Made by a program: the position numbers and the translations under genes | Shown here: piece by piece, positions 1 through 10,321 of the stretch | Position numbering within the stretch: position 1 is the stretch's first letter | Layout: every line of letters starts with the position of its first letter | Source: Candidatus Accumulibacter iunctus | GTDB taxonomy: Bacteria > Pseudomonadota > Gammaproteobacteria > Burkholderiales > Rhodocyclaceae | NCBI GenBank assembly: GCA_002345025.1 | Contig: DDUX01000122.1 | Span: forward strand, 1 to 46,608 | Length of the DNA: 46,608 bases | Direction of reading: 5' to 3' | Notes under the pieces: model-generated | Told to the model about the DNA's origin: nothing | The model's database searches: none | What the model saw: only the letters and a program-made list of their open reading frames with translations

Positions 1-746
1 ACCTTGGTCATGATCGCAAACAGCGCAGCGACCGGTGTTCCGGCAGCGGTATAGGTCGGCGGCAGCCAGAACGACAGCGGCAGCAGCCCGGCTTTCAGGG
101 CGAAGACGGCGATCAGCAGGGCAAAGGCCACGCGCGCGAGGGCGGCATCGTGTCCCGGCAGCAGCAGGCGACTGGCCATGTCGGCGAGGTTGAGGGTGCC
201 GAGTGTGCCGTAGAGCAGCCCGAGGGCGATGAGGAAGAGCGCCGAGCCGACGAGATTCAGCACGACGTAGCTGATGCCGGCGCGCGTCCGCGCCAGGCCG
301 CCGCCATGCGCCAGCAGCGTGTATGAGGCGAGCAGCAGGACCTCGAAGAAGACGAAGAGGTTGAACAGGTCTCCGGTCAGGAAGGCGCCGCAGAGGCCGA
401 CGAGCTGCAACTGGAAGAGCGGGTGGAAGTGCTGCCCGCGCTCGTCGAAACCGGCGCTGGCATAGAGCAGCGTCAGCAGGCCGAGGACGGCGCTGAGCAG
501 GGTCATCAGGGCAGCGAGGCGGTCGACGACGAGGACGATGCCGAACGGTGCCGGCCAGTCGCCAAGCGCGTAGACGCGCAGCAGGCCGTCGTCGCTGAGC
601 TGCGTCAACCAGCCGCTGGCGAGCAGCAGCAGGGCGGCGGCAGCGAGTCCGATGACGCGCTGCCACGCCAGGCGCCTGCAGACCATCTGCAGCAGCGCAG
701 CGGCGAAGGGGATGAGGATCGGCAGGATCGGCAGGTGGGTACGCAT
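1..746 (-). CDS. mnhD: Mrp Na+/H+ antiporter subunit D (partial)
   Basis: This is the N-terminal 248 residues of a proton-translocating subunit of the multisubunit monovalent cation/proton antiporter; the C-terminal half lies beyond the window edge. The visible protein is a series of hydrophobic helices starting MRTHLPILPILIPF, with a loop resembling NADH-quinone oxidoreductase NuoM/N subunits (ending near SFWLPPTYTAAGTPVAA, a typical antiporter loop). It exchanges Na+ or K+ for H+ at the inner membrane together with MnhA, B, C, E, F and G. The start codon shares one base with the mnhC stop (TGATG), so translation is probably coupled. MnhD rather than NuoN is chosen because of the mnhAB and mnhC neighbours. 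Incomplete at the left end. Confidence 0.88.
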   Translation of the reverse strand, partial: MRTHLPILPILIPFAAALLQMVCRRLAWQRVIGLAAAALLLLASGWLTQLSDDGLLRVYALGDWPAPFGIVLVVDRLAALMTLLSAVLGLLTLLYASAGFDERGQHFHPLFQLQLVGLCGAFLTGDLFNLFVFFEVLLLASYTLLAHGGGLARTRAGISYVVLNLVGSALFLIALGLLYGTLGTLNLADMASRLLLPGHDAALARVAFALLIAVFALKAGLLPLSFWLPPTYTAAGTPVAALFAIMTK

Positions 747-1071
747 CACGAATCCTTGCCGGCGTCGACGTGGTCGTCGCCCGATTCCGCGAGGGCGCGC
801 AGCGCGAGCATCGCCAGGTAGCCGGTCATGCCGAAGCCAATGACGATCGCCGTCAGCACCAGCGCCTGCGGCAGGGGGTCGGTGTAGCTGGCACCGGCAC
901 GGATCAGCGGTGGCGCGTCGAGGTGCAGGCGGCCGCTGGCAAAGAGGAAGAGGTTGACGGCGTACGACAGCAGGGTGAGGCCGAGCAGCACCGGGAAGGT
1001 GCGTGCGCGCAGGATGAGGAAGACGCCGCAGGCCGTCAGGACACCGATCGCCGTCGCCAGCAGCGCTTCCA

Positions 1072-1072
<1 letters not shown>
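746..1072 (-). CDS. mnhC: Mrp Na+/H+ antiporter subunit C
   Basis: A 108-residue membrane protein of the NuoK/MnhC family with three predicted transmembrane segments (about residues 2-22, 27-47 and 70-95). In the antiporter complex it lies between MnhA and MnhD, in a place equivalent to NuoK in complex I. The length is typical of the family. Both ends overlap neighbours by one base (TGATG at 1072 with mnhAB and at 746 with mnhD), so the three genes form a tightly coupled operon. The short acidic C-terminus (ESGDDHVDAG) faces the cytoplasm or the mnhD junction. Function is assigned from family and context. Confidence 0.92.
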
Positions 1073-3888
<2,816 letters not shown>

Positions 3889-4028
3889 TGCCGAAGCGCC
3901 AGTCCTTTGTGTCGGAAACGTGATTATAGGGGTCATTGCCGGCTGCGGGCGGCAGCGGCGCGGCTCGCTGCGTTGCCGCGGCGCCCCGGTCGATCGCCGC
4001 TGCGGCTGCATGGCGCCATGCCGCTGGC

Positions 4029-4046
4029 CTGTCATTGTCCCGTAAC
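4029..4046 (+). promoter_or_regulatory. Possible PhoB binding site (Pho box) upstream of phoU
   Basis: The sequence has one perfect CTGTCAT half-site (4029-4035), a 4-base spacer (TGTC) and a weaker second half CCGTAAC (4040-4046, 4 of 7 matches). This matches the 7-4-7 layout of a Pho box, 64 bases before the phoU start. Autoregulation of the phosphate regulon operon by PhoB would be expected. The second half-site is poor, so this is a candidate only. Confidence 0.4.
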
Positions 4047-4109
4047 ATTACCGGCTTAAGCTGCACCCGTCCATACTCTTCCACGCAACCCGAAACGAGC
4101 CCGTGCCCC

Positions 4110-4808
4110 ATGAGCGATCACCTGAGCAAACAATTCGATCTCGAGCTCGAGAACATCCGCACCCGCATCCTGCAGATGGGGGGCCTGGTCGAAAGGCAGG
4201 TACTGGCGGCGGTCGATGCCTTCAGCAGCGGCAACCTCGACGAGATGCAGCAGGTCATTGCCAGCGATCGCGAGGTTGACGCGCTCGAGGTGGGAATCGA
4301 CGAGGACTGCACGCTGCTGATTGCGCGGCGGCAGCCGACGGCGCGTGATCTGCGGCTGGTGATGGCAATATCGCGCATCGTCACCGATCTCGAGCGGGTG
4401 GGCGACAAGGCGTCGAAGATCGCGCGCATGTCGCAGAAGCTGCATCAGGCCGGGCCGCAGCGCATTCCGCGGCTGTCGGACGTACACCACTGCGGGCGAC
4501 TGGCGAGCGACATGCTGCAGGGATCGCTCGATTCGCTGGCACGCATGGACATCGACGCCGCGCGTCAGGTGATCGGCGCCGACAAGGCGATCGATTCAGC
4601 CTTCAACGCCATCCTGCGGCAGTTGATCACCTACATGATGGAGGATCCGCGAACGATCAGCGAGGCGCTCGACATCATCTGGATCGCCAAGGCGATCGAG
4701 CGCGTCGGTGACCATGCGACGAACATTGCCGAGAACGTGATCTACATCGTCAGCGGCATCGACATCCGGCACAGCTCGGTCGCTGCCAGCAAGACGGACG
4801 AAGCATGA
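4110..4808 (+). CDS. phoU: Phosphate signalling protein PhoU
   Basis: A 232-residue cytoplasmic all-helical protein with two PhoU repeats. PhoU couples the Pst phosphate transporter to PhoR and suppresses the Pho response when phosphate is ample; in polyphosphate-accumulating bacteria it also influences polyphosphate level. The family is recognised from the opening MSDHLSKQFDLELE, the repeat 'RDLRLVMAISRIVTDLERVGDKA' (about residues 75-98, shortened here as ARDLRLVMAIS) and its second copy around IWIAKAIERVGDHATNIAE. The start was chosen at this conserved opening. The gene ends in an ATGA overlap with phoB. No pst genes are in the window. Confidence 0.95.
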   Translation: MSDHLSKQFDLELENIRTRILQMGGLVERQVLAAVDAFSSGNLDEMQQVIASDREVDALEVGIDEDCTLLIARRQPTARDLRLVMAISRIVTDLERVGDKASKIARMSQKLHQAGPQRIPRLSDVHHCGRLASDMLQGSLDSLARMDIDAARQVIGADKAIDSAFNAILRQLITYMMEDPRTISEALDIIWIAKAIERVGDHATNIAENVIYIVSGIDIRHSSVAASKTDEA

Positions 4809-5530
4809 CGCGCAGCGAAGCCGGTCGGGCGCAGGTACTCGTCGTCGAGGACGACAAGGGAATCCAGGAACTGCTGCGCTTCACGCTCGTTTGCGGCGGC
4901 TACCAGCCGTTGTGCGTGGACACCGCCGAGCAGGCGGAGACCGTGCTTGCCGGGACGCTGCCGGACCTGGCGCTGATCGACTGGATGCTGCCCGGCAAGT
5001 CGGGCCTGGTGCTGACGCGCAAGCTGCGTGGCGAGCGGCGGACGCGGCGCCTGCCGATCATCATCCTGACCGCACGCGGCGAAGAGACCGACCGCGTCGC
5101 CGGGCTCGAGGGCGGTGCCGACGACTACATCGTCAAGCCGTTCAGCCCGAAGGAGCTGATGGCTCGCGTCCAGTCGGTGCTGCGCCGCTGCGCGCCCGAA
5201 TTCGCTGCCGGCACGCTGACCGTCGGGCCGCTGGCGCTCGATACTCTGGCCTACGAGGCGCGCGTCGCGGGTGGGCGAATCAACCTGACACCGACCGAGT
5301 TCCGCCTGCTGCGCTTCCTGATGGCCAATCCGGGTCGCGTCTACTCGCGCCAGCAACTGCTCGACAGCGTCTGGGGAGACCAGGTGTATATCGAGGACCG
5401 CACGGTCGACATCCACATCCGCCGTCTGCGCGTTGCACTCGGTCCGGCTGCCGAGCATCTCGTGGAGACGGTGCGCGGTGCCGGCTACAAGCTCAGCGCT
5501 CAACCAGGATCGCCGCCGAGCGAGGCATGA
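4805..5530 (+). CDS. phoB: Phosphate regulon response regulator PhoB
   Basis: A 241-residue OmpR-type transcription factor. The receiver domain (about residues 9-125) has acidic residues E15/D16/D17, the phosphorylated aspartate D59 (in LIDWMLPG), T89 and K111. The C-terminal winged helix (about 140-235) includes NLTPTEFRLLRFLM and ends with VRGAGYKLS. When phosphorylated by PhoR under phosphate limitation it binds Pho boxes and activates phosphate-acquisition genes. It overlaps phoU by ATGA at its start and phoR by ATGA at its end, so the three genes are translationally coupled. The assignment as PhoB rather than another OmpR-family regulator rests on its place between phoU and a PhoR-like kinase. 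Confidence 0.94.
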   Translation: MTRSEAGRAQVLVVEDDKGIQELLRFTLVCGGYQPLCVDTAEQAETVLAGTLPDLALIDWMLPGKSGLVLTRKLRGERRTRRLPIIILTARGEETDRVAGLEGGADDYIVKPFSPKELMARVQSVLRRCAPEFAAGTLTVGPLALDTLAYEARVAGGRINLTPTEFRLLRFLMANPGRVYSRQQLLDSVWGDQVYIEDRTVDIHIRRLRVALGPAAEHLVETVRGAGYKLSAQPGSPPSEA

Positions 5531-6867
5531 CGGCTGCCGGGCGCTGGTGCACGCGCATCGTTCTCACCGGCGTGCTGCCGATCGTCGGCCTCGCGCTGCT
5601 GCTGGGGGCGATTCATGGCGCCATCTGGGGCTGGGCGGCGGCGGCCGGCGGCTTCATGCTCGTCGTCCTTCTGCAGACGCGGCGGCTGGCTTTGCTGGCA
5701 GCGTGGATCGATGGTCCGCAGCAGGCCGATGTGCCTGACTCGGGTGGTGCCTGGGGCGAGGTCTTCCGCAAACTGTCGCGCAAGCTGCGCCTCGATGCAC
5801 GTGCACTGGCGGAGATCGAGACCAGGCTGAATTCGTTCAGCCAGGCGATGGACGCCGTGCCCGATGGCCTGGTGGTGCTGGCCGACCACAGTCAGGTGCA
5901 GTGGGCCAATCGGGCCGCTGGCGAGCACCTCGGCATCCGCCTGCCGCGCGATGGCGGGGCAATCATCCAGCAGCTCGTGCGCGCGCCGGGTTTTGCCGAA
6001 TACCTGGGCAGCCCGGCCGGGCAGCCGCCGTTCATCCTGCAGTCGCAGGCGGCGCGCCGCCGGGTCTATTCGCTGCGCGCGGTGCCGCTGGGCGAGCGAA
6101 ATACCTTGCTGGTCAGCCTCGACGTCAGCGACGCCCGGCGTGTCGAGGCGATGCGCAGCACCTTCGTCGCCAACGTCTCACACGAGCTGCGAACGCCGCT
6201 GACCGTGGTCAGCGGCTTCCTCGAACACTTCGGCGACGACAACGCGATGACGGGCGAGCAGCGGCAGCAGTTTGCCCGCCTGATGAGCGAGCAGACGCGC
6301 CGCATGCTGAGCCTGGTAGACGACCTGCTGACGCTGTCGCGGCTCGAGGCGGAGGACGCGCCGGCCAGCGAGGAAGACATCGACATGGCCGATCTGCTGG
6401 CGCAACTGCAGGCCGAAGCCGAGAGCCTCAGCGCCGGGCGGCATCGCCTCCAGGTCAGCTGCAGCGGCCCGGGGTTGCGCGGCAACCGGAAGGAGCTGCA
6501 CAGCGCCTTCGGCAATCTGGTGTCGAACGCCATCCGTTACACGCCGACGGGTGGCGACATCCGCATCAGGTGGAAGCTGCGCGCCGGCCTCGGCGTCTTT
6601 TCCGTTCGTGACTCCGGCGTCGGCATTGCCGCCGAACACCTGCCGCGCCTGACCGAGCGCTTCTACCGCGTCGACCGTGGCCGCTCGCGCGACACCGGGG
6701 GCACCGGTCTCGGACTGGCCATCGTCAAGCACATCCTGTTGCGCCATCAGGCGGCGCTGCTCATCGATTCGCAGCCGGGAGCAGGCAGCAACTTCCGCGC
6801 CGAGTTCCCCGTCTGGCGCCTGCGGCCGCAGCCGGGCGCCACGGCGCCGGCAGCCGGCGAGGCCTGA
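5527..6867 (+). CDS. phoR: Phosphate regulon sensor kinase PhoR
   Basis: A 446-residue membrane histidine kinase. Two N-terminal hydrophobic segments (about 10-28 and 32-50) form a short membrane hairpin with almost no periplasmic loop, as in PhoR. A PAS-like domain follows (about 100-205). The H box is FVANVSHELRTPLT with the phosphoacceptor H219. The ATP-binding domain has an N box (GNLVSNAIRYTPTGG), G1 (DSGVGIAAEHL) and G2 (DTGGTGLGLAIVKH). It phosphorylates PhoB under low phosphate and is held off by PhoU and the Pst transporter. The start is the ATGA overlap with phoB. The length fits E. coli PhoR (431 residues). Confidence 0.94.
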   Translation: MTAAGRWCTRIVLTGVLPIVGLALLLGAIHGAIWGWAAAAGGFMLVVLLQTRRLALLAAWIDGPQQADVPDSGGAWGEVFRKLSRKLRLDARALAEIETRLNSFSQAMDAVPDGLVVLADHSQVQWANRAAGEHLGIRLPRDGGAIIQQLVRAPGFAEYLGSPAGQPPFILQSQAARRRVYSLRAVPLGERNTLLVSLDVSDARRVEAMRSTFVANVSHELRTPLTVVSGFLEHFGDDNAMTGEQRQQFARLMSEQTRRMLSLVDDLLTLSRLEAEDAPASEEDIDMADLLAQLQAEAESLSAGRHRLQVSCSGPGLRGNRKELHSAFGNLVSNAIRYTPTGGDIRIRWKLRAGLGVFSVRDSGVGIAAEHLPRLTERFYRVDRGRSRDTGGTGLGLAIVKHILLRHQAALLIDSQPGAGSNFRAEFPVWRLRPQPGATAPAAGEA

Positions 6868-6882
6868 GGCGTCGGTGACTCG

Positions 6883-6911
6883 TTGACCGAGTTCCCGGAC
6901 TGCGGTATATG
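6883..6911 (+). promoter_or_regulatory. Sigma-70 type promoter for the ETF-QO gene
   Basis: TTGACC (6883-6888) and TATATG (6906-6911) are separated by 17 bases, close to the housekeeping consensus. The site lies just after the phoR stop and about 100 bases before the ETF-QO start. ACTCG-TTGAC-CGAGT around the -35 box is a short inverted repeat that could be an operator. Pattern match only. Confidence 0.55.
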
Positions 6912-7011
6912 ACGAACCTGTTGCAGTCCGCCGGCTGCGGCCTTGTTCGGCGGGGCCCGTGGCGGGCCCGCGGCGGCTGCCGACACGATCGAGAAACCAA
7001 GGGGAGCGGTG

Positions 7012-8652
7012 ATGGAACGGGAAGCAATGGAGTACGACGTGGTGGTTGTCGGAGCCGGTCCGGCGGGACTGAGCGCCGCCATCCGACTCAAGCAGTTGAA
7101 TCCGGAATGGTCGGTGATGGTGCTCGAAAAGGGGTCGGAAGTGGGTGCCCACATCCTCTCCGGCGCACTCTTCGAGGCCAGGGCGCTCGACGAGCTCCTG
7201 CCCGACTGGCAGGCCCGGGGTGCGCCGGTGACGACGCCGGTGTGCGAGGACCAGGTCTTCCTCTATCGCAGCGAGACCTCGGCAGTCCGCTTGCCGGGCT
7301 TTGCCGTTCCGGCGCCGATGCACAACGACGGCAACTGGGTCATCAGCCTCGGCTCGCTCTGCCGCTGGCTTGCCGAGCAGGCGGAGGCGCTGGGCGTCGA
7401 GATCTTCCCCGGCTTTGCTGCCGCCGAACTCCTCTACCATGAAGATGGTTCGCTGAAGGGCGTCGCGACCGGCGACATGGGCCGCGACAAGCACGGCGAG
7501 CCAAAGGACAGCTTTCAGCCGGGCCTCGAGCTGCACGGTCGCTATACGCTGTTTGCCGAAGGCTCGCGCGGGCAGCTCGGCAAGGAGCTGATCGCCCGCT
7601 ATGACCTCGGCGCCGGTGCGACCGCCCAGCATTATGGTCTTGGCATCAAGGAACTGTGGGAGATCGATCCGGCGAAGCACCGGCCGGGGCTGGTCGTGCA
7701 TGGCGCCGGCTGGCCGCTGAGCGAACACGGCGCCACCGGCGGCTCCTTCCTTTACCATCTCGATGAGCGGCAAGTGGTCGTCGGACTGATCGCCGACCTC
7801 AACTACGCCAATCCCTACCTGTCGCCGTTCGAAGAGTTTCAGCGCTTCAAGCAGCAATCGGAGATCAGGAAATACCTCGACGGCGGCAAGCGGCTGTGCT
7901 ACGGGGCGCGGGCGATCACCAAGGGCGGTTTCAACAGCCTGCCGAAACAGAGTTTCCCCGGCGGTCTGCTGCTCGGCTGCGACGCCGGCACGCTCAACTT
8001 CGCGAAGATCAAGGGCATCCACACGGCGATGAAGTCGGGAATGCTCGCTGCCGAAACCGTCGGCGCGGCGCTGCAGGCGGGTGACCCGGGGCGCAGCGAC
8101 CTCGTCGCCTACGCGGCGGCCTTCCGCGAGTCCTGGCTGTACAGCGAACTCTATCAGGCGCGCAACTTCGGACCGGCATTGCACAAGTTCGGCACCTTCC
8201 TCGGCGGCGCCTTCAACTGGATACAGCAGAACCTCTTCGGTGGCCGCATGTTCTTCACCCTCAAGGACCGCAGCAGCGACCACGGGCAACTGGCGCCCGC
8301 TTCCCGATTCCAGCCGATCGAGTACGCCCGACCGGACGGCAAGCTGACGTTCGACCGGCTGTCTTCGGTGTTCATGTCGAACACCGCGCACGAGGAAGAG
8401 CAGCCGGTCCATCTGCAACTGCTCGACAGCAGCAAGGCGATCGCCATCAACTACCGCGAATACGCGTCGCCGGAGCAGCGCTACTGTCCGGCAGGGGTGT
8501 ACGAGATCGTCGAGGAAGATGCCGGCCCGCGCCTGCAGATCAACGCTTCGAACTGCCTGCACTGCAAGACCTGCGACATCAAGGACCCGACGCAGAACAT
8601 CCGCTGGGTGGCTCCCGAAGGCGGCGGCGGACCGAACTATCCCAACATGTGA
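7012..8652 (+). CDS. etfD: Electron transfer flavoprotein-ubiquinone oxidoreductase
   Basis: A 546-residue membrane-associated flavoprotein that passes electrons from ETF (reduced by acyl-CoA dehydrogenases) to ubiquinone. The N-terminus has the FAD-binding VVVGAGPAGLSAA (G14, G16, G19). Four cysteines for the 4Fe-4S cluster lie at the C-terminus: C492 (CPAGVYE) and C515, C518, C521 (CLHCKTCDIKDP). The ending GGGPNYPNM is characteristic of the family. The start MEREAMEYDV is chosen for its strong upstream AAGGGGAG site. It is a single-gene unit with its own promoter, convergent with queG. The acyl-CoA dehydrogenase at 32859-34019 could be one of the enzymes that feeds it. Confidence 0.95.
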   Translation: MEREAMEYDVVVVGAGPAGLSAAIRLKQLNPEWSVMVLEKGSEVGAHILSGALFEARALDELLPDWQARGAPVTTPVCEDQVFLYRSETSAVRLPGFAVPAPMHNDGNWVISLGSLCRWLAEQAEALGVEIFPGFAAAELLYHEDGSLKGVATGDMGRDKHGEPKDSFQPGLELHGRYTLFAEGSRGQLGKELIARYDLGAGATAQHYGLGIKELWEIDPAKHRPGLVVHGAGWPLSEHGATGGSFLYHLDERQVVVGLIADLNYANPYLSPFEEFQRFKQQSEIRKYLDGGKRLCYGARAITKGGFNSLPKQSFPGGLLLGCDAGTLNFAKIKGIHTAMKSGMLAAETVGAALQAGDPGRSDLVAYAAAFRESWLYSELYQARNFGPALHKFGTFLGGAFNWIQQNLFGGRMFFTLKDRSSDHGQLAPASRFQPIEYARPDGKLTFDRLSSVFMSNTAHEEEQPVHLQLLDSSKAIAINYREYASPEQRYCPAGVYEIVEEDAGPRLQINASNCLHCKTCDIKDPTQNIRWVAPEGGGGPNYPNM

Positions 8653-8661
8653 GTTGGCGTC

Positions 8662-8692
8662 GCGTGCGGCTGGCGGACGCGCAGCCGCACGC
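8662..8692. terminator. Hairpin between convergent ETF-QO and queG
   Basis: GCGTGCGGCTG (8662-8672) pairs perfectly with CAGCCGCACGC (8682-8692) around a 9-base loop. It lies between the two convergent gene ends, 10 bases after the ETF-QO stop. There is no T run, so it is at best a weak intrinsic terminator or a 3'-end stabilising structure. Confidence 0.4.
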
Positions 8693-8698
8693 TCTCCA

Positions 8699-9823
8699 TC
8701 AGGCTGCCCCTTCCTGGCGTGCCAGCGCCCAGCCGACGTGTTCGCGGACCAGCGCCGACGGGTCGTCAAGCCGCGAGCGGAGCGCGGCGACGACGCCGGG
8801 AGTGCCGCGGCGGGAGTTGCCGAGCGCGACCGCAACGTTGCGCAGCCAGCGCTCGTGACCAATGCGGCGAATCGCACTGCCCGCCAGGCGGCTGCCGAAT
8901 TCGCTCTCGTTCCAGGCGAAGAGCGCCACCAGCGGTGTCGCGTCGAGGCCGTTGCGCACCGCGAAATCGGCGTCGCCGAGGCGGGCAAAGCGATTCCACG
9001 GGCAACAGAGCTGGCAGTCGTCGCAACCGTAGATGCGGTTGCCGATCAGCGGCCGCAGCGGCAGCGGGATGGCGCCGTGCAGTTCGATCGTCAGGTAGGA
9101 GATGCAGAGACGGGCATCGAGCTGGTAGGGCGCGACGATCGCCGCCGTCGGGCAGGCGTCGAGACAGCACCGGCAGTCGCCACAATGATCGGCGGCCGGC
9201 GCGTCGGCAGGCAGTGGCAGGGTGGTGTAGATCTCACCGAGAAAGTGCCACGAGCCCGCGCGCGTCAGTGAGAGCGTGTGCTTGCCGCGCCAGCCGACTC
9301 CCGCCTGGCGCGCGAACTCGGTCTCGAGAACCGGCGCCGAGTCGGAGAAGACACGGCAGCCGCAGGGCTGGCCGAGCACTGCGGCGGCTTCCTGCAGGCG
9401 TGTGGCGAGTTTCTGCAGGCGGCCGCGCACCGTTCTGTGGTAGTCGCGACCGAGCGCATAGCGGGAAACGTAGCCGAGGCGGTCGTCGGCAAGAACCGTC
9501 TCGGCGTCGGCCGCCGGCGGGTAGTAGGGCAGGCGGGCCGAGATCACCGTCCGGACACCGGGCAGCAGCTCCTGCGGCGCCAGCCGCAGCGGTGCGTGTT
9601 TGGCCATATAATCCATCTCCCCGTGCCGCCCCAGTTGCAGCCAGCGCAACAGCGCCGGTGCAGCCGCAGCCAGGTCGATGCCGCTGATGCCGATGGCGGC
9701 AAAGCCGAGTTCCGCGCCCCAGGCCCTGATCCGGCGCGGCAGTTCGGCAGCTTCGCTGGCCGTCGCCGGCAGCGTGCGGCCTGCCGCCCCAACAGCAGCT
9801 GTTTCGGAGTCCTCTTCGTGCAT
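8699..9823 (-). CDS. queG: Epoxyqueuosine reductase
   Basis: A 374-residue cobalamin-dependent iron-sulfur enzyme that makes the last step of queuosine synthesis in tRNA, reducing epoxyqueuosine to queuosine. Visible are the N-terminal LGRHGEMDYMAKH (about 64-76), the catalytic-type aspartate D161 in FSDSAPVLE, two 4Fe-4S clusters (CGDCRCCLDACP, C214-C224; CDDCQLCCPWN, C267-C274, with C240) and a C-terminal HEAT-like region. The start at 9823 is the only ATG before the conserved ELPRRIRAWGAELGF. A later GTG or TTG start is possible, because this ATG abuts the tsaE start. It is divergent from tsaE, as is common in this family. Confidence 0.92.
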   Translation of the reverse strand: MHEEDSETAAVGAAGRTLPATASEAAELPRRIRAWGAELGFAAIGISGIDLAAAAPALLRWLQLGRHGEMDYMAKHAPLRLAPQELLPGVRTVISARLPYYPPAADAETVLADDRLGYVSRYALGRDYHRTVRGRLQKLATRLQEAAAVLGQPCGCRVFSDSAPVLETEFARQAGVGWRGKHTLSLTRAGSWHFLGEIYTTLPLPADAPAADHCGDCRCCLDACPTAAIVAPYQLDARLCISYLTIELHGAIPLPLRPLIGNRIYGCDDCQLCCPWNRFARLGDADFAVRNGLDATPLVALFAWNESEFGSRLAGSAIRRIGHERWLRNVAVALGNSRRGTPGVVAALRSRLDDPSALVREHVGWALARQEGAA

Positions 9824-10321
9824 AGCCCGGATGATAACCAGTCTGTCTTTCGCCTGCACCTGCAGGACGCGAAAGCCACTGTCCGCGTCGGCGGCGCGCT
9901 TGCGCCGCTGCTCACACCGGGAATGGTCGTTGCGCTGGACGGCGACCTCGGCGCCGGCAAGACCACGCTGGTACGCGCCCTGTTGCGTTCCTGTGGCCAT
10001 TCCGGTCCCGTCAAAAGCCCTACGTATGCGCTGGTTGAAATTTACGTGATTTCGAGGATATACTTCTATCACTTTGATTTCTATCGTTTCAACTTTCCGG
10101 AAGAGTTTCTGGATGCTGGGCTTGGCGAGTACTTCCGCGACGATGCCGTCTGTCTGGTCGAATGGCCGGAGAATGCGGCCGGGTACATGCCCGCGGCCGA
10201 CCTCCTGCTGCGCTTGCGTTTCGCGCTGCAGGCAAGGGAACTGGAGATCGTCGCCTGCAGTGAGGAGGGTCGAGAATGTCTGAAAGCGCTGAGGAACGGC
10301 TGGTCTCGCGCCGCCGGCTGA
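9818..10321 (+). CDS. tsaE: tRNA threonylcarbamoyl adenosine ATPase TsaE
   Basis: A 167-residue P-loop ATPase that, with TsaB and TsaD, makes t6A37 of ANN-decoding tRNAs. The Walker A motif is GDLGAGKTT, followed by the family signature SPTYALVE and YHFDFYRF; VEWPEN is the conserved C-terminal motif. No ATG fits the N-terminus. A GTG at 9818 (VHSPDDNQ) is the best start and would make the 5' ends of tsaE and queG overlap by 6 bases in divergent orientation. The gene ends 46 bases inside amiC, an arrangement (tsaE-amiC) common in proteobacteria. The stretch 10030-10110 is noticeably AT-richer than its surroundings. Confidence 0.9.
   Translation: MHSPDDNQSVFRLHLQDAKATVRVGGALAPLLTPGMVVALDGDLGAGKTTLVRALLRSCGHSGPVKSPTYALVEIYVISRIYFYHFDFYRFNFPEEFLDAGLGEYFRDDAVCLVEWPENAAGYMPAADLLLRLRFALQARELEIVACSEEGRECLKALRNGWSRAAG

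Noticed and set aside
6178..8988. Long minus-strand open frame opposite phoR and the ETF-QO gene
   Set aside because: It runs across two well-supported plus-strand genes and encodes no known domain; caused by GC-rich third positions.
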